Assembly (NCBI GenBank): GCA_003693705.1
Contig: RBZT01000419.1
Span: 124,001-188,000 of the forward strand
DNA length: 64,000 nt
Source: Polymyxa betae
Lineage: Eukaryota > Endomyxa > Phytomyxea > Plasmodiophorida > Plasmodiophoridae
Direction of reading: 5' to 3'
Under the pieces are notes generated by a model. It ran no database searches. It had not been told where the DNA came from and worked only from the letters and a program-made list of their open reading frames with translations. This document shows, in pieces, positions 11,267-23,334 of this stretch. Position 1 is the first letter of the stretch. Every line of letters begins with the position of its first letter. Position numbers and translations under genes: made by a program.

Positions 11267-14200
11267 ATGATACCACAACCTGATGAGAGTATCTCTGATA
11301 CTGATAATGTAAGTCCAACTGATAACATTCGATTAAAGACAGTCTCAATATTGTATTAGTCGAGCAAGAGAGCACCAGGCTCTGGTAATAGACAGCAAAT
11401 TTTAAGTCGTTCTAGCAGTGATGGAGATCTCCTTCATGACTTACCTAATCGTCCCGATACAAATGATGATTCACCAATGCCAAAACGCAAGAAGCCCAAG
11501 GTTATTGAACTATCTGTTTGTTTATGTAACCAGACACCTAGAACATATTTTGTAGGGAGCTACAACTGAGCTATCTAAGAAGGAGCTGGCTTTGAGAAAG
11601 AAGAAAAGCAAGAAGAATCCCCAGATTCAACGTCGTGATTCACTTGATCTATTAGATCCTGAGGTTGATGTTATACCTGGTATGACAGAAGCTGAAGCTA
11701 CTGCTAATAGATCTGGAGGTATTACTATCATCTGTAACATGATATATATGTAGTAATATGTTACATTAGATTGGGTTATTGACCCAGATTCACCATTTGT
11801 TACATATTGGTTAGCAATCGTCTATATCATTACTGTCTATAATGTCGTTGTTATTCCCTTCCGAATGTCATTCGGGTCAGTACGCTTCCGAGTAGTTTCG
11901 AGCAAATGCCAATTTTGTGTGGCAGATTGTTGAATAATACCATCGGATTCTGGTTCTTATTCGATTTATTCACGGATCTGTTCTTTCTTGCTGATATCTA
12001 CATCCATCATCATCTAGGTGTCTATGTTAAAGGCAGGAAAGTTCTTAATCTGAAGACCATTGCTGCACGATATCGATCTAGTTGGGGCCTGCCCATTGAT
12101 ATATGTGCTTCAATGCCCTTGGATCTTATTCAGGTTCTCAATTATATGAGCATCTCCGTCAGATCTTTGTACTAACATATACTCCCTCGATTATTACAGA
12201 TTCCAGCACGACAAATATTACCAGCAGCTAGATTACCACGATTACTTCGAGCTATTCACATTTTGGGTCTGTTGCCAAGCTGATATTTTTCGCTTTTTTG
12301 TCTGTTACAAATTTCGGATCGCACTTCTAATATTATTACGTTGCATGGAAAGGCGCTGATTGTACAATCTGTCGTTACAGAAGTAATTAATTCGATTGAG
12401 AATCAGCCCGGTGTTAATATCGTTTATGTTCGACTGATAAAACTGGCCATGTTCACTATGTTCATTAATCATTTCGCTGCCTGTGCTTGGTATGCTTCAG
12501 GTCAGATCTCAGCTATTCACTATAATAGTGATATTCGGGACTAAAATTCTACCACATCTCTTTAGGATATGGACTGGGATCTTTTGGATCCTGGATGTTA
12601 TCAAAATCAATCCAGGATTTGACTACAATTCAGCAATATATTCGTGCTGTATATTGGGCTATGACTCAGATGATAGGCCGTGGCATTGCTTACCCACTAG
12701 CACAAACTGAATATGAGGTATCAAACACATAATTATCACAATAATGTCTTCCTGCCTTGTTTCGGGGTTGTTTAGGTTTTAGGGTTTTCGGGTCCGATTT
12801 ATATAGAAATTGACTCATATATGTTGATTTAGTCGTTCCTGGTTTTATTCTACATCATAATATCAGCTCTATTTTATATATATGTTATGGCTGTAGCCAT
12901 ATCATTAGTTGAGAGCTCCAATACAGTCCAATCTGGATTTCAGGTGACGCTCAAATCATTAGGTTTACAAATAGCCATTAACTGCTTGTTTATCGTGTAG
13001 ACCCATGTCCGATACATCATGACATTTCTACGTGATCAGGGTCTGCCTACCCAACTACAACAAGCTCTTCAGGAATATTTCTCTTATGTTTGGCAATCGC
13101 AGCGTGGTAATGATGCCCGCGCCGTCATGCAACTATTACCATCATCGATATCTCAGGATATTCAGGTGATATTGGATGGCAGGCTGGTGATATCTTATAA
13201 CTAATGCTCGTAGATGTTCTTGGTTAAGGGGATTGTTATACGATGTCGAATGTTTAGCCAGATAGATCAATCTGCTCTAATTGCTGTTGTTAATATGTTA
13301 ATACCACGTGTATGTGCACCTGGTGAATATATTGTACATGCAGGTCACTAATCTTATTACTGCTCTTCTACTTCTATCTGTTAATACTCATGTCTATTTT
13401 TTAGGGATTCTGCAAGCATCCATGTTCTTTATTCAACAAGGAGAGCTGGAAGTATTAAGTACTAAATATAGAAAATCTGGAGAGCCAAGTATTGAGCAGG
13501 TACCTATTTGATGACATCGTAAACCCTAACTGATCTTATATAGGTGATTAGTTCATTAGTAACAGGTGATGCATTTGGTGAGATGCAAGTGTTTCTTGAG
13601 ATTCCAGCACCAACATCAATACGTGCCAAGACGTTCTGTCAGCTGTATGAATTCAATCGAGATCATCTTAAGACCTTAATCGATGTATATCCTGCTGATG
13701 CTCAACTACGTATGTTTATATATACAGGGAGCAGTACTCCCCATCTCATTTTATCTAACTGTCAATTACAGTTGTCAAGACGGCCAAGCAGATGCGAAAT
13801 CTAACTGATGACGACGAAAGTACACATCCGACTGCCAGCGTGACAACCGTTAAGAAACAGACTCCTACCACACCGACTAGCGCCGGTGTATGTTAATTCA
13901 TGCTATTAAAACACATATCTAACTGGTATATTAGGCAGGACGTAAAGATGATGGAACTATGGCTGGTACACCTGTATGGGCACATGACGATAATAGTGCT
14001 GTTAAAGATGATGACGATGATCTTGAGAAAGGTTTACATAGAATGGGATCTTCACCTTCTGCCAGGTATCTCTTCTCCATTCCATCTTGCAATTCATGTT
14101 TTCTCTTTGTCTGCATTCTGTGCCATGTACTGTTTCCTGCAAGCAACGTTATTATAACATGATCAATACAGGAAGCCATCTGATGCTACCACATCGCAAT

Positions 14201-17200
14201 ATGTTGGTAGCCGTAAAAGTAGCCAATCATCACGTAGATCAGTGTTACTTCTGAATACATCAGGTATTAGTGTGGATCTGTCTCTGATCTTTATTTCTAT
14301 CGTTATTCATAACTGAATTCAAACAGGGGATGAACTAGCAGCTCACTTTGTTACTAACTGGGAGCGCTGCCTCATTCTGGTCGTACTCTACGACTTTATA
14401 GTTATACCAATACGTGCTGGTGTGTTACCTTTAACAAAGCAGAACTCGTGGCCTTATCTACTATGTGATGCGATTGCTGACACATTCCTACTAGCAGATA
14501 TTGTACTCAGGTATCGGTATGCGGTTCAGTTCACAGGTAACATTACCAACAACAATGCACACTTGTACTGGCTGATGGGTAGTATCATAGATAAACCGCT
14601 GCTTGGTAAAGATCGATCAATAGATTTAATGACAGTGGCCCGATCACGTTATATACGTCGTTATCTGCCTATATATGGACTTTCATCATTCCCTCTAGAT
14701 TGGACTTTAGTATCTGTTGTTAGCTCTGGCATTCATCTCAATCTCATACTACGTCTTGTTCGATTCTTTCGTCTAGGTATGCTTATGCTATATACAGAGA
14801 TATTACCATTGTCATGTTCATGTTGTATGCAGGGACTGTACAGGAGATTTTATTCCGAAATCAACGCAATCTGAAATCTAATGCTAGGCTAATGTTTATA
14901 TCAACCTTATTACAGTTTGGATTAATATCACATGTACTTATCATATTACATATGTCAACATATGGATCAACATCTAATTCTTTCACTCTAAACTATACCA
15001 ACTCTCTCATACTTATGATTAACTCATTAACCGGTCTAGGACGTACTGGACTAGAACCTATCACTGAGTCACAAATGGTAACTAGACCCCTTACGTTACT
15101 ACTGCTCGAACATATTCGCTGGTTGTAACATTTGCATTATAGGTGACAGCGATATTAACATATCTATGTGGTGTATGGATGATGGCTATGTGTATTGGAT
15201 CATTAGCAGCATATATTACAGAACGTAATTCACTGGAAGGTCGCTTCTCACGTAACATGATCGCCGCACAGCGTTTCCTCGACTTTTGCAATGCTCCGGA
15301 AGTAATATAAAGGCATTTATATCTGTCAGACGTTACATCTCTAATACCTCTCAGGATATACAAGCACGTACCCGGGTATATTTTGAATCAATGTGGTCGA
15401 CAATGCGAGGTGTTGTTCCACAAGAAGCCCTGTCTGCGTTACCGTCTTCGTTACGGACCAAGATCATGATCGAGCTATGTCGTAACGTGATCAAGAACAT
15501 GCCCATATTCCAAGGTGTTTCACATAGATTTGTATATGATTTGGTTCCGAATCTCGAATATGAAGTGAGCTCTCCATTCGTTGGTAACATCACTGGGTAA
15601 CATTTCTATAACAGGTATTCCCAGCTGGTGAATACATATTTAGACGTGGTCAGATGCAGAATGGCAAAATGTACTTTGTTACACGAGGTGTATTATCTAT
15701 CATTTTGGATGAGACTATATCTACAAAACCCTTCAAGGTTCGCGCTTATATCTTTGTTGCCGTTTTCCATCGTATCAACCGAATATATAACTCAATCAGG
15801 TGATCGGAACCGGGTCGTTCTTTGGTGAGTGTGCGCTTCTAACGAACTCACAATTACGTCGGTCTTCAATTAAGACCGAGACATCTTGCCATTTGTTATC
15901 AATTATACGACCACGTTTAATGCAGATGTTTACGTAGGAATGTTAGGGTTTAGGGTTTTAAAGATTTAACTTTCATGATAGACTGTATCCAGTGTTCGGC
16001 GACCGAATGCGAGCTATGGCTGCTCAACGTGTCAAACGTCTGGATAAGACCCAGCAGAATATGCAGCAAATCTTACAAGAGGTGACAATAACAGCTGGAA
16101 ATACTGGCCCAATCAGTTTTCCAATAATGCTGCTGTGGTCAGGTTATGGCAAAAATTGAGGAGTCAAAACTGATCGCCAACCGGACCTATAACTTTATTA
16201 TGTATGAGGCATGCTTTGTTGGAAATGAACTCGTCAATTGGATCATCACCAAGGGTAAAACAGCATAAACCGCAACGATTTGTCACCCTTAAGCAATTGT
16301 TTCAGGTTATGCAGATAATCGTGAAGATGCCATGGCAATATGTGTGGCGCTTCTCGAAAAAGGTCTTCCCAATTATAACCTGAGACCGAATTTTTTTATG
16401 GTTTTTGTGTTGTTGAGTATTGGGCAACGGTATGGACATGTTGATTGAGATTATCTAGGGATGATAAGGTCAGTGGAACATGGCCATGAGGCCAACGACG
16501 AGGAGCCAGAACGTTTTATCGACGGTCTACATTTCTATCGTCTGGGCGCCTATGTCGATAAGATCGCCGTTAATGATCTGATTCTGATCCATCTTAGCCA
16601 AATGGTACATGAAGACACAGACCTGATCACTGACCTCAGACATCGTCTCGTTGCCGACCGCTCCTTTCAGGTATAGGCATCCCCCTTCAGATGATTCAGC
16701 CCTTGATCATCGCATTTATGTATACTTAATACTTAACTCACTATTCTGGTTGCAATTAGATGGAAGCCAATTTGATAAGCGCCCGTGCTCTCATGCATTT
16801 CCTGTTGAATACAAGCAATGTAGCAGCGGATCCCATTGAAATGGCAAACGCTGAATCTCGAGCCGAACAACTGGCTCAACGCCTGATTGACGCCAGCGTC
16901 CTGCAGAACATCAATCATTTTGAACGTTTTGAAAACAATGGCGCCGATTTCTATCGTTTACGTGCGTTGAATCCATCTGATCCACAGAATTCCGGTGGGG
17001 GCGATTTCTGGTCCAGTCCATTCTATCAAGCTGATGGAACTTTTTGATACAGGACCGGCAGCGACAGCGGTTATGCTGAGTGGGAAGACGCCGGCTTTCA
17101 GCGGGACTTTGCTCATTCGATCCACATACACGTTCTTGACGTATTTCGGGATCATCTCTACCAGCTATCCATCTACTATCTATCTGTATGCCTCAAAGCG

Positions 17201-17675
17201 TTCCGACCGTCCGGTTAGGATTCTGCAGACCAATTCCAGGAATATTACAGTTTCCAGAATAGAATTTTCTAATGCCGAACCCAAGTGAGCCTCGTGGTAA
17301 TCGAAAAGATTGAAATCTGACTTAGTGGGTAGATTAAGCTGTATACATCTATCTGTGGTGGAGGCGCCCGAGAAAAACATGATTGTATCGACTGATAAAC
17401 GTTGTGAGCGCGACCTGGTGTTCTGTTTTGATCGACAGAATACGTACCAATCGCTGTTGGAGATTTTGAAGGCGCAGGGATACACACAGAAGATTCGAGC
17501 ATTGTTGGCCACACCGTGGTCTACTGCCAGGGTCTCCAAATCATGATAGACGATATATATCGGGCAGATCCTAGACGCATACAATCCAGTAGCCAGCTTC
17601 AACCAATCTGGTCCAGAACATTCTACAGAACAACGGGATAATTCAGAGCCATTGCATAAATGTGCCTATTCATAG
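11267..17675 (+). CDS. Two-module cyclic-nucleotide-gated cation channel with DEP-DEP-PH tail
   Basis: One frame of roughly 1,600 residues runs through more than 20 short introns. Order: acidic/basic N-terminus; module 1 with S1 (about 11795), S2-S3 (11930-12140), S4 (ARLPRLLRAIHI, 12225), S5 (12440), pore (MTQMIGRGIAYPLAQTEYE, 12660), S6 (12840), C-linker and CNB domain (13230-13730); a hydrophilic linker of about 130 residues (13770-14330); module 2 with S1 (14360), S4 (LRLVRFFRLG, 14750), pore (INSLTGLGRTGLEPITESQ, 15025), S6 and CNB domain to about 15960; then DEP 1 (16140-16600), DEP 2 (16600-16970) and a PH domain (17040-17510). Stop TAG 17673-17675. The four linker introns each keep the frame, which is the main evidence for one polypeptide. 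CNGK channels of sperm carry four such repeats; two repeats plus this tail match no family known to me. The exact 5' end is uncertain. Confidence 0.85.
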
Positions 17676-17699
17676 AATATGGATAATAATAGTAAACAG

Positions 17700-20600
17700 T
17701 TAGGAGTCGTGGGATAAATCCGAATCCGATGATGATCCCGATTCTGCTACCAGGGATCTCATGATCTTGTTACGGCCGCTTTCCAAAGATTCAAAAACCA
17801 TAGTAGCATCGGCCAGAACATTCTCGAAAGGGTATGAAACGTATTTGCCCCACGCCGGATATTTACACCATTCTTTGTATGGAAATTTCGGAGAGGAAAT
17901 TCCATGCAGAATGCGGGCGACCTGGAGATCATTAGATTTTGCAATGGCATCTATCAAAATGGCGGACCTGTCGCGCCGTCGATATTTTTTTTTGCCAATG
18001 TAAAAGAAGGACCTTGATATCGCCAATGAGATGTTCAGGACGATCCCGTTGTTGACAGAGAGAGTTGATACTCTCATAATCAGGCAATAGCGCCTCGGCT
18101 TCAGCGATTAACTGCTCGTCGCTGTCGCACACGAAGTACGCCGATATCATCTGCTGCAAACGCGGTTGGCATTCTGTTAAGGCGAAATGAGATTACAGTT
18201 CACAAGGCAAAGTTGAGCACCAATTGAACTTAGAAGAGCATTCAGTCAAGGCATTTACCTGGATTTACATCCAAACATCTCTCGGTGGCGACCGATTTCA
18301 GAATTTGCGAAACAATATTCACTTTCCGAAATGTACAGGATTCGTGCCGACTGCAAATAATGATGATAAATTGACAACAAAGACGACGGCATTTACCGAC
18401 AGAACTCCAACAAATGGGTACACAAAGCCTTGGTATCATCAGGACGCCTCAGGACCTCAATACAAAAACTCAAATCCTAATGAGCAGCGTTAAACGTCTT
18501 CACATAGTGACGTTTCAAGTCCAATGACCTTCCACAAAACGGAGATCTGTCCAAGGCTCTTGAGCGTCAATATTGTTCGCTGAACGTCAGCCACAGAAAC
18601 GTTAACAGCGTTGGCCACTTTGACTATGTTCACCTGATTAGACAAAACATTCAATGGATGAATATATTCGTCAATACGGAAACATATCCGTTCTCTCCAC
18701 AAAAATGAATGTAAGAGAGAAGGAGAAAACGTAAATACAACGCATAATTGCTTTTAGGGTTAATTTAGACCCCTTTCTTGATTGTAAGAACCAAAAAACG
18801 CTGATAAGCGTCTGAAAATAAAGAGATAAGATAGTCGTGAAACGCCTACAGAGAATGCCCCAGAATATGATCGACTCTGATTGATGATCTCAGCCAGAAC
18901 TGGGTCGGCACTGGCCAATTGCTGTTCGGGGGTTCGCAGGAACCGGATCGTACAAGTATTGTGCATCATAGGCAGGGCACGAATATATCCAGTGCTGAGA
19001 CCTGATTCAGCACTCAAGCCTGATCACAATCAAGACCGCCCCACCCAGTTTCGAACTCAAGAAATGTCAGAAAGGTTTCGACGACCTCCTCGCGAAGGTC
19101 GTATGCCTGCACCTGCTTGGTGCATGATAATGATACGAAATAGTGCTCTCCATATTCGTCATAATCATCGAATAGCGAACGTAGAAATGTTGAAACCTTA
19201 AATTAATGGCATCAACAGTTTGCGAAATCAGTAGATCGACTGACCTGGATATCGTCAGTTCCGTTCGAGAATGCCAACGACCGAAATCGATCTGCATCGT
19301 CTTCATCGTAAAATACGTGACAGAAGGCAGGCAGTCCATCACGGCCAGCACGACCGATTTCCTGTTTCAATATCAGCAAGATAAAAATCCTCCGAATTTT
19401 AATCCAACTTGAACGTAATGCTCCATCGACTGAGGGGTATTGAAGTGGATTACAGCCCTGACGTCGCTTTTATCCAAACCCATTCCTGTTGTGATTCAGT
19501 TACACCATGTTGCAGATTGAGATTGCAATCGCTTACCGAAGGCAATCGTGGCGCAAATGATTCGGGTCTAACAAACCGATCTCAAAAATGAAGCAATGAA
19601 AAAGCAATTGATATCTGACCTCGTTCGACATAAACTGTTCTTGAATAGTTCGTCGGGTTTTAGCATCTTTACCGGCATGATAGCTGACAGCGTCGATACC
19701 TTGCGCACGCAAACGGAACATCACCTACGACATGCTGATTGTTGGAATCTGAGCGCTAGCAAATCGAGAACTGGTCGCTGACTTCATCTGCTGTTCGCTG
19801 TTGATGAACGTAAATGATAATAGACGACAGGTCCCGAAATCGCTCCGAGTTTAAAAGATGAACTAATGCCGCGAATCTGCAGCACCTCGGTCAAAGAACG
19901 ATAGTCAATCAGAACGCTGCATTCATTGTGCAACCTGTCATTTTCTCTTGAAACCGTTAAAAGCAGGTTGTCACGGCGAACATCGGCCAGTATGACATCC
20001 CCAACGTCCAGCGACAGTTTACAACAGCTGCGTTATCTTTGATTTTCCGCGATAGAAATCAACGGCTGAGCATACGTACACAGAATTTAGAGTCTGTTTG
20101 GTGGCGGTGGCTGTCAGGGCCAGTATGCATTCAACACCAAGCTGATTTCGAAGGATGGTCCCGACTCGAACGAAAGCAGGCCGGAAGTTGTGCGACCTAC
20201 AGAATCTCTGTCGGCAAATGATTGGCAGCAACCTGGGATAGAACTACCATTGTGATACCTGCACATCACATTAGAAATCGATTCAAAAAATGGTGATTCA
20301 CAAAATCAGATAATCACAAAATCAAATTGATGATTTTCGGAATTCCCCACATATATTTCAGGAAAATCCCTGTTTTTTATATGCAAACTTGGATTGGGAT
20401 GAGGTCCCAGATTATAAATTGGCATAAAACAAAAATAACAGAGTCAAAAACGCCAAAAAAAACAGGGCATGTTTATCGTACACAATGAGCTTCATCGATG
20501 CAAGCAAATGAAACAGAGGATGGTGGCAGCGACCTGCAATAATCATGATTAACATCATGAAATAACGACGAGTTTCAGCCCACACACTGAATAACACGTT

Positions 20601-22584
20601 GGAATCCAGCTGTCTGCAAACGCTCCGGTGACAGAAACAAAACCTTGATTTGCCCCGATCGAATTTTTTTTATAAGTTCATGCACTTGTCCTACTGTCTC
20701 ATTGCTAGACCATATCGCACCTGAATCATCGAATAAATTCGTTTAAAGCTACAAAAATAGCCAGAACTGCATCTTCAGAATATGATTTTTGCACGGTTGT
20801 CATCTTACCCGGAATACAAGCAGGTAAATGTTGAAGTTGGTCTTTCATTAGGGATAGGAGAGGTGTAATAACAAGACAAAGACCTGGTAATAAATAGGCT
20901 GGCATCTGATAGAGCAAGGACTTCCCCGCTCCGGTTGGTAGAACTGAAAATACAATCATGACGACGGCATTGAATACAAAAAAGACGACCAGCAAATGTT
21001 GATTCTCGTCGCATGAGACGTTCGATGACTTCAAATTGATTTGAACGAAACGATGCGAAACCGAATACATTCGACAGAACCGTCATAGCGAGGTCGCGAT
21101 TGAATATGCCGCTGAAGTGAGTCACTGTGGAATACGATGTACTCGATGTTTTCGGTTCCTAAACGCTCACGATCAGAAGTCAAAATATAAACTAAGAAGA
21201 AATGTACTTCAAGGCGTCGGCGTTTGAAATCGGGATGGCATTCTTGGGCATCGTCATCGAATTGGCCAACGGCATTCGATCTAGAATGAGCTGTTAATTG
21301 GAAACCATTCGAAAAGTATTTGCATTCTGACTGATTGTTCTGTAGCTGAACAAGAAGCAAGTCATCTTCAAGCAGTTCGGTGTAGAGAGCGGCATTATGT
21401 TCCTAATATTAAGCAATTCACGTCAGGCTCAGGTGGGCGTGCTGGACCACATCACAGACCTCAATCCGCTTCTTCTTCATTTCAAGCGCGAACATCTGGA
21501 CAACATGGATCAAAAGAGGATGACTATCTCGTAAAACCCTTCCGAACCTTTGCTGATTTCCACCTGGATTTCCGTGATGATTTGCCTTTGGATTTCCAGT
21601 CGTGCTTTAGGTCGTATTTGACAAAATTATTGGTCAATGTGAGTCGTTCCTGCGACAATGTTAACAAACTGGGATGTTACGTTCTCGTTTAGCCAATCAA
21701 CTGACAGCTGCCACTCGACGTGATGAACGAATTTTCTGATCGGGTTCGGGCAACGGGACGAGCACAGATTTAACTGGGTCGGAGCCGGAGCTTTCTGGCA
21801 CGAAAACTTCGACAGCGGCGGCAGCCAGGTATTTCTGGGCCAGTTCGCCCAGATCAAGCGATTGCTGTGCAGTTCCAGCGAAGGGAAGTTGTTCCACTTC
21901 AAGAACAGTGTCTTCATCAGATCCGGGCAGCTCAATATTCGAGGCCATCCTTGAAATCGTGGTTAATGGCGAAATTAAGCTCTACAGATTAATTTGAGAT
22001 TGTCTGAAGGTTCGGGTTCAATCCAAACCTCGGTCCGAGACAAAGTCGAAGCGCGACGAAAGCGTATCGTTGATGGAGGTTTCGGCTGTGAAGCGTCATC
22101 AGTTGACAATGACGGAGGTGAGTTCTCATTTGAGATGCGCGACGTTTCCATGCATGGCGTCTCCATATTGGATGTTGCTGAATCTGAATGCAACGTTCGT
22201 TCCGACAAGTTCTGGTTCGAAGCGGCAGGGTCGGCGGACGATGAGGTCGATGGAATTGGGATAGTCTGGTTCAGAAAACTGAACCCCTTACGAATACGAT
22301 CGAGATGATGCTTGGAAACGGATCCCTTCGAAATACTCTGTGAACGATTTAGAGTCGATAAAGGTTTATTTGAAGGCGCCGTCGCTTTCTTGAGATTTTC
22401 ATATTTCCGGTACAGTTTCGCTGTAATGAATCAGCGCAAGATTGTGTGGCATTGAGTACTCCAAACCAATTGGATGCAAAGCGATATCGGCGGGGATCGG
22501 GCGGCGGCCATGCTCAGAAAAGAACGCCGATTCCCAGAGTTTCAACTCGTGTCTAAGGGCGGATTGCTTTTCATCGGCCTGCAT
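17700..22584 (-). CDS. RECQL4: RecQ4-family DNA helicase with Sld2-like N-terminus
   Basis: 3'-5' RecQ helicase acting in replication initiation and genome stability. The first in-frame ATG is at 22584. The first 30 residues ([20 protein letters not shown]) match the Sld2/DRC1-like N-terminus found only in RecQ4 proteins. After a disordered region come [18 protein letters not shown] (motif I, about 20935), [13 protein letters not shown] (Ia), FACIDEAHC (DEAH box, about 20490), [16 protein letters not shown] (motif III), [15 protein letters not shown] (motif IV region) and [13 protein letters not shown] (motif VI, about 19340). The C-terminal part has [14 protein letters not shown] (about 17915), which matches the RECQL4 C-terminus. 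Most introns are short, but the stretch between the DEAH box and SHNFRP (about 20190-20480) is unusually long and may hide a mini-exon. The stop is 25 bases from that of the channel gene. Confidence 0.9.
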
Positions 22585-23334
22585 GTATGGCTGGACTGTT
22601 CCGTTCAATGGCAGTGTTATTGATTATGAAGAGTATTATAGATGAGTAATTAGTATAGTAATAAGACTGTATAAATGATGATGACGTATCCCGCAACTTC
22701 ATCAACGTAGAGCAGCCCTCATACTATACTACTCCATCATGGGTCCATTTCAACCTCTTTACCTTGTTGTATAGCTGACCATCACCTGTCCTTATGATCT
22801 GGCATTGAACTTTTTTCGAACCATTCAAGTTGCTGTGAGGCCAGATCAAATTATCGTGGTGTTCGGTCAAAATGTTGTTTCAAGATCTATTGGCTACACA
22901 TCGATTCAATTAATATTGCTTGACTGACATTCTTCCACGTTATTCCAATCATAAGCAGTATACATGTGACTAGTAAGGTTGATATACATGTTTATTTGAG
23001 ATCTGCAATCCCTAATGGAAAATATCGCATACAATAGATTAATTTAGTTCTTACTTCCTGAGTTCGCAGAACCCTACAGTAGAAGCTGAAAGATCTACCA
23101 AAAACTGGCAAAGGCGAGCGAAATGACCAAAGTCTTTTATGGAATTTTAAGCTACAGCACTTGTCGAAACATCAAGGATTGGACACTGCAGCAAATCGGG
23201 ATCGAATCGAATCGTGGCAGGCATACCTACATGATCATATCAATGCTAGTTTCCATTAAGTAGTCACTAATTCTGACCAATTGACCGATAGCGCTTAACA
23301 TGAGCCAGGATTGTTTTGATTTCTATAATAATCA
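22585..23334. other. Intergenic, no gene recognised
   Basis: A+T-rich sequence between RECQL4 and the secreted Cys-rich gene, both on the minus strand. No open frame with coding character and no repeat was seen. It should hold the RECQL4 promoter; no defined element was recognised. Confidence 0.45.

Noticed and set aside
12770-12790. Chromosome end or interstitial telomere
   Set aside because: Only one or two degenerate TTTAGGG units inside an intron; far too short for a telomere tract.
13730-14340. Boundary between two neighbouring CNG channel genes
   Set aside because: All four introns in the linker keep one open frame from CNB domain 1 to S1 of module 2, and no promoter-like gap or new start codon is needed. 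Kept as one gene, pending cDNA.
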